Positions 1 through 7,164 of a stretch of DNA of 12,543 nt are shown in pieces. The notes beneath the pieces were generated by a model. It was not told the DNA's origin. It saw only the letters and a program-made list of their open reading frames with translations, and did not search any database. The stretch spans positions 1-12,543 of the forward strand of contig DAOVJP010000013.1 of NCBI GenBank assembly GCA_030673205.1. Direction: 5' to 3'. The DNA is from Thermoplasmata archaeon. GTDB lineage: Archaea; Thermoplasmatota; Thermoplasmata; JAGHBH01. Position 1 is the first letter of the stretch. Every line of letters starts with the position of its first letter. A program made the position numbers and the translations under genes.

Positions 1-696
1 ATGAGTGAACGTACAAGTATACACGTTACCAGCCCAACCTCCAGCACTCTGAACGCCGAAGTTACCACCGCTCAACACCACAACAGGCGAAACAGCAGCC
101 ATAGGCTCATCATACGTCACATCCACAGTCAACACATTATTCGTCTGCGTGATCAGAACCGGACTAACAACCAGACCAGTCGCGGTCGGCTTGACCGTAT
201 CCACCGCCACGGCCACAAGGACAAGATCTGTGATCGGCGCCGCGACAAGTTGAGTGGGGCCAGCAAGGTCGTCCGCGACGACGTTCAAAAGAACGATCGG
301 GAGCGCCTCAAGACCCACGACGGGGTTGGAGACCGTCCACATGAGCGTCCACATGTCGTCTATAGCGGCGTCGCCGCCGCTTACGCCATCGTCGAACAAC
401 GGCTGGGCTGCTCCGCCTCCGTAGGCACTCAGGTCCGCTGTCACTGTCCCTCCTGCTAGCCTGACCGTGGGGGTGGCTGCGAAGTTATCGTCATAGATTA
501 TTGTCAGCTCGTCGCCTATGTTCACTATGCCTGGCGCGCCATTGTCTATCGTATGTACTACCGTAAGGGTCCCATCCGGCGTGGCGCTGGCTTCGTCCGA
601 TGCCACAAGCAAGAGCACTACCGTGAGTGCTGCTACTATAGCTATCATTATGAACATGTGCCTAGCTCCACTGCCCGCTCTAAAATCATTTCCCAT
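1..696 (-). CDS. Exported Ig-like surface protein, 5' part only
   Basis: The minus strand is open from the ATG at 694-696 to the window edge with no stop codon, so the first 232 residues of a larger protein are visible. Residues 14-32 form a hydrophobic helix after a short N-terminus containing Arg and His. An Ala-Ser-Ala at 36-38 could be a signal peptidase site, so the protein is probably exported. Residues 40-150 are Gly/Ala/Asp-rich and beta-like. Residues 166-232 start with DTVKPT and contain VTYDEPM, resembling Ig-like modules (DTxKPT ... VTFSEAM) found in tandem in large archaeal and bacterial adhesins, so more repeats may lie beyond the edge. A second ATG sits directly upstream (697-699). 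I prefer 694-696 because GAGGCGGTGA then has workable spacing. Codon use changes partway, with ATA giving way to ATC and more T-ending codons. No specific function can be assigned. Confidence 0.8.
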   Translation of the reverse strand, partial: MGNDFRAGSGARHMFIMIAIVAALTVVLLLVASDEASATPDGTLTVVHTIDNGAPGIVNIGDELTIIYDDNFAATPTVRLAGGTVTADLSAYGGGAAQPLFDDGVSGGDAAIDDMWTLMWTVSNPVVGLEALPIVLLNVVADDLAGPTQLVAAPITDLVLVAVAVDTVKPTATGLVVSPVLITQTNNVLTVDVTYDEPMAAVSPVVVLSGGNFGVQSAGGWAGNVYTCTFTH

Positions 697-747
697 CATA
701 TCACCGCCTCGAACTTGATCGAAGTTGAGATTAAGAAACCAGACTTA

Positions 748-773
748 GTATATTAATGTTTGCATAGTATAAT
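748..773 (-). promoter_or_regulatory. Possible TATA boxes for the surface protein gene
   Basis: Read on the minus strand, TTAATATAC (748-756) and ATTATACTA (765-773) lie about 50 to 75 bases upstream of the ATG at 696. With the usual archaeal distance of roughly 25 bases, starts near 725 or 743 would give leaders of about 29 or 47 bases that include the GGTGA site. Which box is used cannot be decided from sequence. Confidence 0.45.
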
Positions 774-784
774 AGGCGTGGATA

Positions 785-813
785 CGCGCTATGTATATGC
801 GCGAAAGAGCGCG
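785..813. repeat. Clustered GCGC inverted repeats after gcvPB
   Basis: CGCGC at 785-789 can pair with GCGCG at 799-803 or with GCGCG at 809-813. The last copy is followed by five Ts on the plus strand (814-818). It lies in the 146-base gap between the gcvPB stop and the next minus-strand gene. The T run is on the strand opposite to gcvPB transcription, so this is not a standard terminator for that operon. It could be an mRNA 3' hairpin or a protein site. Confidence 0.35.
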
Positions 814-842
814 TTTTTGTGTGGTTTTGAGGACCGCCTCGC

Positions 843-2300
843 CTATTTATTCACATTTTTCCATGTAAAGGCCATGTTCCTGGCGGCGAGTGTCTCGTCC
901 ACTCTGCCGACGCTGGTGTTCGTCGGAGCACCTTTGAGCTTCTCCGCGGGCTCCTCCAATATCGTGCGTAGAGCGGCTACGAAGGCGTCCATCTCCTCCT
1001 TCGTCTCCGTCTCCGTTGGCTCCACCATGAACGCTTCTTCCACCAGATGCGGGAAATATACGGTGGGGGCGTGGAAGCCGTAGTCCAACAGCCTCTTTGC
1101 CAGGTCCACGGTCGAATATCCCTTTTCTTTGAGCGCTTTGCCACTGGCCACGAACTCGTGTTTCCACACCTTCCCGTATGGGATCGGTAGGAGGGGGCTT
1201 ATCTTCTCGGCGAGGTAGTTGCTGTTGGCCACCGCCCGTTCCGTGGCTTCGGTCAGCCCCTCTCCGCCCAGGCTTTTTATGTATACCAATGCCTTGAGCA
1301 ATACCAGGAAGTTCCCGTAGAAGGCCTTTACCGGGCCTATGCTCTTGGGGTGCTCGTAATCCAGAGAGTACACTTCTCCTTCTCTCTTTATCGTCGGCGA
1401 GGGCAGATACGGCTCCAGGAACGCTTTGACGCCCACTGGGCCAGCGCCTGGCCCTCCTCCTCCATGCGGCGTCGAAAAGGTCTTATGCAGGTTGAGATGC
1501 ACCAGATCGAACCCCAGGGCTCCTGGAGCGGTCTTGCCCATTATGGCATTCATGTTCGCCCCATCGTAGTACAATAATGCTCCGGCCTCATGCACCATCT
1601 TCGCTATGATCAGAGCGTCCTTCTCGAATATCCCCAACGTGTTGGGATTGGTCAGCATCAACGCCGCGGTGTTTTCCGAGAGCGCGGCCTCCAGAGCCTT
1701 CAGGTCCACGCATCCATCCGCGCCGCTGGGTATCTCCACAACATCATATCCTGCCATGGCGGCGCTGGCGGGGTTGGTACCGTGGGCCGTATCCGGAACT
1801 ATGACCTCCTTCCGTTCCTTATCATCGCGATCCTCATGGTACGCGCGGATCATCATAAGCCCGGTGAACTCGCCGTGGGCGCCAGCGGCGGGCTGCAGCG
1901 TGAAGGCGTCCATGTCCGTTATCTTTGCCAAGAGCTCTTGGAGCTCATGCATGGCCCACAGCGCTCCCTGGGCTGTGCTCTCATCTTGGAGAGGATGTAT
2001 GTCACGGAAGCCCGGGAGGTCCGCCACGACCTCGATTATCTTCGGACCATATTTCATGGTGCACGAGCCTAGAGGGTAGAATCCCGTGTCCACGCCCCAT
2101 GTCATCTGGGCGAGACGGGTGTAATGACGGACGACCCGTGCCTCGCTGACCTCCGGGATGCCCGGCGGAGCCTTCCTCAACATGCTGGCGGGAATATAGT
2201 CCTCGGGAGGGTTCTCCGGCGCTTTGCAATATCGGGTCTTCGGGGTGTCGTCGGAGATCTCTGACAGCAAGGGTTCATCATATCTGGCCTGTCTGTACAT
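843..2300 (-). CDS. gcvPB: Glycine dehydrogenase (decarboxylating), subunit 2
   Basis: C-terminal half of the split P protein, a PLP enzyme that decarboxylates glycine and passes the aminomethyl group to lipoylated GcvH. At 485 residues it is normal for the two-subunit archaeal/bacterial form. The PLP-binding lysine is K273 in the segment LHKTFSTPHGGGGPG (271-285). Other family marks are GVDTGFYPLGSCTMKY (69-84), QPAAGAHGEFTG (136-147) and DTAHGTNPASAAMAGYDVV (170-188). The ATG follows the gcvPA stop by one base, and a G-rich site (GGGGTGGGGGGAT) just upstream inside gcvPA can serve as ribosome binding site. This points to translational coupling and an equimolar PA-PB pair. It is the last gene of the operon; no clear T-rich terminator follows. 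Confidence 0.97.
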   Translation of the reverse strand: MYRQARYDEPLLSEISDDTPKTRYCKAPENPPEDYIPASMLRKAPPGIPEVSEARVVRHYTRLAQMTWGVDTGFYPLGSCTMKYGPKIIEVVADLPGFRDIHPLQDESTAQGALWAMHELQELLAKITDMDAFTLQPAAGAHGEFTGLMMIRAYHEDRDDKERKEVIVPDTAHGTNPASAAMAGYDVVEIPSGADGCVDLKALEAALSENTAALMLTNPNTLGIFEKDALIIAKMVHEAGALLYYDGANMNAIMGKTAPGALGFDLVHLNLHKTFSTPHGGGGPGAGPVGVKAFLEPYLPSPTIKREGEVYSLDYEHPKSIGPVKAFYGNFLVLLKALVYIKSLGGEGLTEATERAVANSNYLAEKISPLLPIPYGKVWKHEFVASGKALKEKGYSTVDLAKRLLDYGFHAPTVYFPHLVEEAFMVEPTETETKEEMDAFVAALRTILEEPAEKLKGAPTNTSVGRVDETLAARNMAFTWKNVNK

Positions 2301-2301
2301 G

Positions 2302-3606
2302 TTATCCCCCCCACCCCTCTATTTCATGTAGAACTCTCACTAGCCGGGTGTACGCCTCGTCGGGTATGGTCTCGTTGACCGAGAACAGTGCTATGTTATC
2401 CTTTGCGCCCTCTCCCTGAAATAATGGAGATAGGGATTGTCCTCCTTGTATCTTGTTCTTCAGAAGATGCTCTTCGATGCGAGAGTAGGGAATGGGGGTC
2501 TCCACAGCAAAGGAATTGAAGAACGGCCGGGAAAACAGGGGGGCCTTGAAACCCTCCGCCTTGTTCATCTCTTCTGCCAACCTATGCGCCCTCTCCGTCA
2601 AGAGACCGGCAAGACGCTTTAACCCGGAGGCGCCTTGGAGCGCCATATACGCCCCTGCTACAATGGCGCAGTGCGCCTCGTTGGAGCAGATGTTGCTGGT
2701 CGCCTTCTCTCTCCGTATGTGCTGTTCCCGCGTCTGAAGGGTGATGCAGAACGCCCTCTCGCCCGCCGTGCCCTCGGTAGCGCCCACGACCCTGCCCGGC
2801 ATCTTGCGGACCAGCTTCTTCGTCACGCCCAATAGCCCCAGCGTGGGGCCTCCATATCCTATGGGGAGGCCAAGTGGCTGTCCCTCCCCGATCACTATAT
2901 CCGCCCCATAATCCCCCGGCGCCCGTAGGATCGCAAGGGATAACGGGTCAACGCCGACCAAGAGAAGGGCTCCCCCTATCTGCTCCTTCATATCGAATAT
3001 CTGTTCATCGAGGACCCCCAAAGCATTTGGCATCTCCACATAGACCCCCGCCACCTCTTCCGATACCTTGTTCCGAAGATCGGAGATATTCACCCCTCCC
3101 CCCTCTATTTCATGTCCATAGAACTCTATCTCGCCGTCAAAGCCCTTTACGTAGAGTTCCGCTATCTGCTTTTTAGCAGGGCACATTGCCTCAGGCAGCA
3201 AGAAACGTTTTTTCCGTGTGGCTCTGGAACTGAGGCGAAGAGCCTCTCCCAGACCAGTCGCTCCATCATAGAGGGAAGCGTTGACCACGTCCATCTGGGT
3301 CAACTCGGCCATGAGGCTCTGATACTCGAAAAGCCCCTGTAGCATTCCCTGGCTCACTTCTGGCTGGTAGGAAGTATAGGCGGTCAACAACTCTCCCATC
3401 GACATTATATGACGAAGAGCCGCAGGGATGTATCTGGGCTGGAACTCCCCTCCGAGAAAGGATGCCTTTCCTGATACGGTGGTGTTCATTTCTGCCTTCT
3501 CAGAGAATATTCTGAGAACCTCGTCCTCGCTCAATCCTTTTGGAATGTTCAAAGAATGCCTTGCCTCTTCGGGGATATCATAAAAGAAATCTGATCCATT
3601 TGACAT
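2302..3606 (-). CDS. gcvPA: Glycine dehydrogenase (decarboxylating), subunit 1
   Basis: N-terminal half of the split P protein, which assembles with GcvPB to form the active glycine decarboxylase. Family segments are TAYTSYQPEVSQG (75-87), GEGQPLGLPIGYGGP (240-254) and REQHIRREKATSNIC (293-307). The PLP lysine is supplied by subunit 2, as expected. I place the start at the ATG of 3604-3606 (434 residues, beginning MSNGSDFFYDIP) because AGGAGATG lies 6 bases ahead of it. The frame can be extended nine codons to a TTG at 3633, but that start has no ribosome site. A 153-base gap separates it from gcvH, the only sizeable gap in the operon. I see no convincing promoter there, so read-through is the simplest view. 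Confidence 0.96.
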   Translation of the reverse strand: MSNGSDFFYDIPEEARHSLNIPKGLSEDEVLRIFSEKAEMNTTVSGKASFLGGEFQPRYIPAALRHIMSMGELLTAYTSYQPEVSQGMLQGLFEYQSLMAELTQMDVVNASLYDGATGLGEALRLSSRATRKKRFLLPEAMCPAKKQIAELYVKGFDGEIEFYGHEIEGGGVNISDLRNKVSEEVAGVYVEMPNALGVLDEQIFDMKEQIGGALLLVGVDPLSLAILRAPGDYGADIVIGEGQPLGLPIGYGGPTLGLLGVTKKLVRKMPGRVVGATEGTAGERAFCITLQTREQHIRREKATSNICSNEAHCAIVAGAYMALQGASGLKRLAGLLTERAHRLAEEMNKAEGFKAPLFSRPFFNSFAVETPIPYSRIEEHLLKNKIQGGQSLSPLFQGEGAKDNIALFSVNETIPDEAYTRLVRVLHEIEGWGG

Positions 3607-3759
3607 ATGCCCATCTCCTAGCTCTATCCACAAGTTCTGTTGTATCTCCTCTTTCTACATCCTCTATCCTTTGTGATCGTTATCCCCTGCAACCATTACC
3701 TTTTTGTTCTCTCCATTGGCCTCTACTCCCCCTTCACCAGCATCTCTTCTGTGCTACGT
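3607..3759. other. Intergenic gap between gcvH and gcvPA
   Basis: These 153 bases hold no open frame of useful length, no clear TATA box on the minus strand and no strong hairpin. The only recognisable element is the AGGAGATG ribosome site of gcvPA at its lower end. The minus strand is purine-rich (for example GAAGGGGGAGTAGAGG), like other gaps in this window. Confidence 0.6.
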
Positions 3760-4146
3760 TCACTCCCCTATCTTCTTGGCATATGCGCTGGCATCCAACA
3801 AGGAATCTAATTCATCGGGGGCCTCCAGTTCCATGACCACGATCCACCCCTTGGCATATGGATCTTTATTGATGGTCTCAGCATTGTCCTCTAACTCCTC
3901 GTTCACCTCTATCACCGTCCCTGATATAGGTGCGTTTATGTCAGCTGCGGATTTCACCGATTCCACCACCAACAATGGTTCTCCTTTGGATACTTTCATC
4001 CCTATCTCGGGCAGGTCCACATATGTGAGGTCGTTCAATTTGTGTTGTGCATAGTCCGTGATGCCTATCCTGGCCTTGTTCCCAGTTACATTTACCCACT
4101 CGTCAGTCTCAGTATATTTGCAACTTTCATCTATTTTCGACATCAT
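3760..4146 (-). CDS. gcvH: Glycine cleavage system H protein
   Basis: Small lipoyl carrier that shuttles the aminomethyl group between the P, T and L proteins. It has 128 residues, the usual length. The lipoylated lysine is K65 in VVESVKSAADINAPISG, matching the family's ESVKSAxDI(Y/N)AP pattern. The N-terminal KYTETDEWVNVTGNKARIGITDYAQ segment and the C-terminal NKDPYAKGWIVVM segment are also typical. The ATG at 4144-4146 overlaps the stop of the upstream membrane protein gene (ATGA). A second ATG follows directly. AAAGGAG lies 5 or 8 bases ahead of the two ATGs, so either could be used. The overlap indicates translational coupling with the membrane protein gene. Function also needs a lipoate ligase or lipoyl synthase, neither of which is in the window. 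Confidence 0.97.
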   Translation of the reverse strand: MMSKIDESCKYTETDEWVNVTGNKARIGITDYAQHKLNDLTYVDLPEIGMKVSKGEPLLVVESVKSAADINAPISGTVIEVNEELEDNAETINKDPYAKGWIVVMELEAPDELDSLLDASAYAKKIGE

Positions 4147-5390
4147 CCAATCTCCTTTCGGGTTGCACTCCGGGCCATAGTAATCCCTGTATAAATTATG
4201 TTCTCAACCTTGAACGGCTCGGGCATGCCGTGCAAATAGATGATGTGTAGACGATGGCTGGGGGTGGTGGTTGTGAGTATGACGCTTCCGAAGCCGTTCA
4301 TGGAGCCAAGCAATCCTTGTCTAGCCTTGACCTTCTCTATCTCTGCAAAGGACTTCATCCAAGCCTCTTTCCCTAAGTATATCTTAATCACAACTATCCT
4401 CTGGTTGGTTATGACATAGCGTGTCCTCTTGGTCGCCAAGGCGAAGAAGAGGACAGCAGAAAAACCCATCAAGAAGATGGCGAATAGGTAGAGTGCTAGC
4501 AGACGATGTTCTTCCGCGCTCTCTAACAGCTCTGGCTTGAACATGTACAATGTACCGGTTAGTAGGACCACAGTAGCGGCGGTGACCAAGCTTCGCCTGT
4601 ACTGTTGAGGTACATGGCTTTTCAATGTGGTGATCACTACGAACAGCAATAATACCATCCCTATGAAGATCAAGGAAGCTATCGGCAGATTGGCAAGGGA
4701 GGATAGTTCCATCGGAGTGCCTTGGGGAACGGTGATATCGTATTTGCTGGATATGTCCTGATAGAGAATGGAAAGGAAGGTGGTGGAAAACATCAACGCA
4801 GCTAGAGCTGCAAGTATTGTCTGGATTGTGGAAAGGAGAAAGTGTCCTTCCGCGCTTTGACTCACGAGTGAGAATATGATTATTATGAACACTACAAGGA
4901 TGACCAAGAACGTGTTCCAGAACTCTGGGCTCTCGGCTCTTCCTCCTGCGGCTGCCGTTCCGAAACAGAAGAGGGAGAGGCTCATGGCAACGGCAAACCC
5001 CATGTATGCCTTGAAAGCCGAAGCACGATGATGCGATCCTTTCCACTGGACCTCTTCTCCAGGAAGCAGGGGGATGTCCGCGTCTATGGGTATTGGAGGG
5101 GGTTTTGGCTTCTTGGAGGCCTTCTTCTTTATTATTTGTTTGGCTGCTTTCTTGGGCGGCTTTTGCTTCTTTGGGGGTTTGGGACGCTCTTGTCTTCTCT
5201 CTTTCTTTCTCCCCTTCTCCCTCATTTTCTTCTCTTTCTTTTCTTCAAAGACCACTACCCCTGGATCTTGAAAAGCGTTCTCCAGAAAAGCATCTGCGGA
5301 ATCGCTTGTCTTGCTTGCCTCTTTTGGTTCACTGAAAGCGTTCTCCAAGAAATTATCTGCGAAGTCCTTTGTCTGGTCCGGGGGTACCAT
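4143..5390 (-). CDS. Polytopic membrane protein with PH-like (DUF304) domain
   Basis: Function unknown. It has 415 residues in four parts. Residues 1-48 carry a duplicated motif, ADNFLENAFSEP (11-22) and ADAFLENAFQDP (32-43). Residues 50-100 are a strongly basic Lys/Arg/Pro linker. Residues 108-118 (LLPGEEVQWKG) resemble the lead-in of bacterial-PH/DUF304 membrane proteins, and about six hydrophobic helices follow (near 128-148, 158-178, 186-208, 233-256, 268-284, 297-320). Residues 322-402 (RYVITNQRIVVIK, the helix with KSFAEIEKVK, GFGSVIL, then a FKVENIIY-type end) look like the PH-like fold. The start is the ATG with GGTGA 5 bases ahead. It sits 16 bases after gcvT and overlaps gcvH, so it is co-transcribed with the glycine cleavage genes although no such role is known for this family. 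It may tether or sense something at the membrane; that is inference. Confidence 0.85.
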   Translation of the reverse strand: MVPPDQTKDFADNFLENAFSEPKEASKTSDSADAFLENAFQDPGVVVFEEKKEKKMREKGRKKERRQERPKPPKKQKPPKKAAKQIIKKKASKKPKPPPIPIDADIPLLPGEEVQWKGSHHRASAFKAYMGFAVAMSLSLFCFGTAAAGGRAESPEFWNTFLVILVVFIIIIFSLVSQSAEGHFLLSTIQTILAALAALMFSTTFLSILYQDISSKYDITVPQGTPMELSSLANLPIASLIFIGMVLLLFVVITTLKSHVPQQYRRSLVTAATVVLLTGTLYMFKPELLESAEEHRLLALYLFAIFLMGFSAVLFFALATKRTRYVITNQRIVVIKIYLGKEAWMKSFAEIEKVKARQGLLGSMNGFGSVILTTTTPSHRLHIIYLHGMPEPFKVENIIYTGITMARSATRKEIG

Positions 5391-5406
5391 CTTCTCACCA
5401 GTATTC

Positions 5407-6543
5407 TTATTTCACGAAGGGGGTTTTTACCACAGCCGCAGGATGGCATTTCCCCCTTATCTCTATCTCGAGCACATCGCCCTTCTTTATGTGCTTGGGG
5501 AGGTATGCCAAAGCAATCCCTTTTTCGAGCATAGGAGAGAACGATCCGCTGGTTATCTCCCCCACCACTTCTCCTTTGAAAAGCACACTCATTCCTGTCC
5601 TCGGGATGCCTCTTCCCTCGACCAATATTCCACGGAGTTTGTGGTGGCCTTCTTCCTTCTGCCTCTCTAACACCGGTTTCCCTATGAAATCGTGGTCCCA
5701 TGCGATGACGAAGTCCCATCCGGTCTCAAGGCTGCTTCTGTCCTCGTGAAAGTCCGTTCCTGAAAGAAGAAATCCTTTCTCAAGCCTCAACGTGTCTCTC
5801 GCACCTAGACCAATAGGTTTGATCCCTCTTTCCTCTCCTCTCTTCATCAAGGTCTTCCATAGCACCACCCCTTCTTCTCCTCTGCATATCAGTTCGAAGC
5901 CATCCTCGCCAGTATAGCCAGTTCGGGATATCAACACCTCTCCAGAGCCTATCCCGCACTCGTCCCGTGCTTCAATGGGCTTCTCCGCAACGAGTCTGCC
6001 ATTTTCCAATACATACAAATGGGATTTGAAGAACTTCACATCTTCAAGGGGAGGAACGGTCATCTCCTGCAGCAACCCATTGGCCTTTGGCCCCTGTAGA
6101 GCGAGGCACACATATTTCTCGGTCACATCAATGAACTCCACTTCCATATCTTTCCGGTTCTCTTTGAACCAATCTAATATCTGGTCCTTCATGGATGCGT
6201 TTGGAACACAGAGATAACATTCTTCGCTGAATTTCGTGGCTATCATATCATCTATGATCCCCCCTTCTATGTTCAATATGTGGGTGTAGATGCAGTCGCC
6301 CGCCTTTGCTGCTGTGGGGTTGGCTGTGGTCACCCAGGACAAAAAGGACGTTGCATCCTTTCCTTTGACCCAAATGTCTCCCATGTGTGAAACGTCGAAC
6401 AATCCGACAGCATTACGGACTGCCAGGTGCTCATCCTTTATGCCTGTGTATGAGATGGGCATCTCCCACCCGGCAAAAGGCACGAAGCTCGCTCCCGCTT
6501 CTCGATGGGCATCATAGATAGGGGTTCTCTTCAGTTCCACCAT
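5407..6543 (-). CDS. gcvT: Glycine cleavage system T protein (aminomethyltransferase)
   Basis: Releases ammonia from the aminomethyl group on GcvH and transfers the one-carbon unit to tetrahydrofolate or an archaeal pterin. It has 378 residues from the ATG at 6541-6543. Family marks are AGWEMPISYTGIKDEH (24-39), LFDVSHMGDI (48-57), EGGIIDDM with the catalytic aspartate (93-100), SRTGYTGEDGFE (206-217) and GLGARDTLRLEKG (245-257). The C-terminal part has TSGSFSPMLEKGIALAY (331-347). The frame is open for a further 24 codons to an ATG at 6615, but the extension is not like the family. The inner ATG has GGTGA 5 bases upstream and matches the usual MxxLKRTPIYDAH beginning. It is the first gene of the gcv operon, with its promoter in the gap to the divergent plus-strand gene. 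Confidence 0.96.
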   Translation of the reverse strand: MVELKRTPIYDAHREAGASFVPFAGWEMPISYTGIKDEHLAVRNAVGLFDVSHMGDIWVKGKDATSFLSWVTTANPTAAKAGDCIYTHILNIEGGIIDDMIATKFSEECYLCVPNASMKDQILDWFKENRKDMEVEFIDVTEKYVCLALQGPKANGLLQEMTVPPLEDVKFFKSHLYVLENGRLVAEKPIEARDECGIGSGEVLISRTGYTGEDGFELICRGEEGVVLWKTLMKRGEERGIKPIGLGARDTLRLEKGFLLSGTDFHEDRSSLETGWDFVIAWDHDFIGKPVLERQKEEGHHKLRGILVEGRGIPRTGMSVLFKGEVVGEITSGSFSPMLEKGIALAYLPKHIKKGDVLEIEIRGKCHPAAVVKTPFVK

Positions 6544-6573
6544 GGATCTCACCGGAGGAGGAAGCGGGTGAAA

Positions 6574-6604
6574 GGGTAATAAGCTTTTGCAAAGGATTTT
6601 ATCC
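6574..6604. promoter_or_regulatory. Divergent promoter region of gcvT and the 128-aa gene
   Basis: Only 92 bases separate the two divergent starts. On the minus strand, GCTTATTACCC (6574-6584) could be the TATA box of gcvT, giving a leader of about 10 bases that keeps the GGTGA site. On the plus strand, GGATTTTATCC (6594-6604) could serve the divergent gene. This second element is nearly palindromic (GGAT-TTT-ATCC) and could also direct minus-strand transcription. The assignments rest on spacing only. Confidence 0.45.
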
Positions 6605-6635
6605 TCCTTGGTCATGGCGTGTCTTGGGTAATCCT

Positions 6636-7022
6636 ATGTCCCTGAAAAATATAAGATACTGGATGTTAGAACACAAGTTCGAGGTAGGCGTGGTATTCAT
6701 AGTGTTAGGCATTCTCGCTTCTATCCTGGCAGTCTATGGGCTGGCAGATATCGGATCTCCAAAAGGCATCCATGACCTGGCCGCTTCCTTGGGTGATTGG
6801 AACATGTATCTCATAGTTGTAGGGCCAGCCCTGGTATTGATAGGGATATGGTATGTGTACACCCTCAGAAGAGATAGGAAGCGATTCGAGGAGCTTATGA
6901 CAACCACCAGCAAATCAAAGCTCCTTACCCACCGCCGTGAGCTGGAAGAACTCGCCTGGGAGCTCACTAAAGAGGACCGCCAGCGGTTGAGCGCGAAGAA
7001 AAAGGAATTGAAGATCAGGTAA
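6636..7022 (+). CDS. Small two-helix membrane protein of unknown function
   Basis: It has 128 residues. Two hydrophobic helices lie at about 15-36 and 56-76, and LRRDRKR follows directly, so the C-terminal part is probably cytoplasmic. Residues 85-128 are charged and helical (RRELEELAWELTKEDRQRLSAKKKELKIR is its second half), compatible with a short helical hairpin. It may belong to the uncharacterised archaeal DUF3198-type proteins seen in Thermoplasmata, but I recall this only loosely. I prefer the ATG at 6636 to the in-frame TTG at 6624, since GGGTAAT precedes the ATG; the TTG lacks any ribosome site. It is divergent from gcvT and followed by the cdc6 upstream region. Nothing in the sequence says what it does. 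Confidence 0.75.
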   Translation: MSLKNIRYWMLEHKFEVGVVFIVLGILASILAVYGLADIGSPKGIHDLAASLGDWNMYLIVVGPALVLIGIWYVYTLRRDRKRFEELMTTTSKSKLLTHRRELEELAWELTKEDRQRLSAKKKELKIR

Positions 7023-7035
7023 GACGCCGCGCATA

Positions 7036-7101
7036 CCCCGCTTCCACATACCTCATGCCCGCCTCTTCTACCCCCGCCCTCCGCATACCCGCCCTCCACA
7101 T
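7036..7101 (+). repeat. Iteron-like short repeats upstream of orc1/cdc6
   Basis: CCCGCCCTCCGCAT (7073-7086) and CCCGCCCTCCACAT (7088-7101) differ at one of 14 positions with a 15-base period. A looser third copy, CCCCGCTTCCACAT, is at 7036-7049. Between them CATGCCCGCCTCTTC (7054-7068) repeats part of the pattern. The shared core is TCC(A/G)CAT. Short repeats beside an initiator gene are typical of origins or of initiator autoregulation, but no experimental match is implied. Confidence 0.6.
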
Positions 7102-7114
7102 GAAATGAAGGGGT
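7094..7114 (+). promoter_or_regulatory. Candidate origin recognition box (ORB-like)
   Basis: CTCCACATGAAATGAAGGGG followed by T resembles the archaeal ORB bound by Orc1/Cdc6, whose general form is (T/C)TCCAnnnGAAACGAA(A)GGGGT: TCCA, GAAA, GAA and the G-string are all present with the right spacing. It lies 145 bases before the cdc6 start and overlaps the last short repeat. I found no second good copy in inverted orientation, which known origins usually have, so this could instead be an autoregulatory site. The consensus is quoted from memory. Confidence 0.45.
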
Positions 7115-7164
7115 CCCCCCCAGATGTAACACATTCTTCTGGCCTAGTGGTTTTGCAGGTATAG

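Noticed and set aside
1..459. A 152-codon plus-strand open frame rich in His, Arg and Ser
   Set aside because: It lies opposite the continuous minus-strand surface protein frame, has a composition typical of antisense reading and has no recognisable domain or ribosome site.
785..818. Hairpin plus T-run as terminator of the gcv operon
   Set aside because: The T-run follows the stem on the plus strand, while gcvPB is transcribed on the minus strand. No plus-strand gene ends here.
4384..5046. A 220-codon minus-strand frame inside the membrane protein gene
   Set aside because: It overlaps a frame with clear membrane helices and a PH-like domain, while its own product is a Ser/Arg/His-rich shadow without any domain.
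6544..6635. Possible glycine riboswitch ahead of gcvT
   Set aside because: The predicted leader is only about 10 to 30 bases, too short for a riboswitch aptamer, and shows no matching structure.
7023..7110. Possible CRISPR array in the cdc6 upstream repeats
   Set aside because: The repeats are about 15 bases, imperfect and adjacent to one another, without spacers of regular length and with no cas genes nearby.
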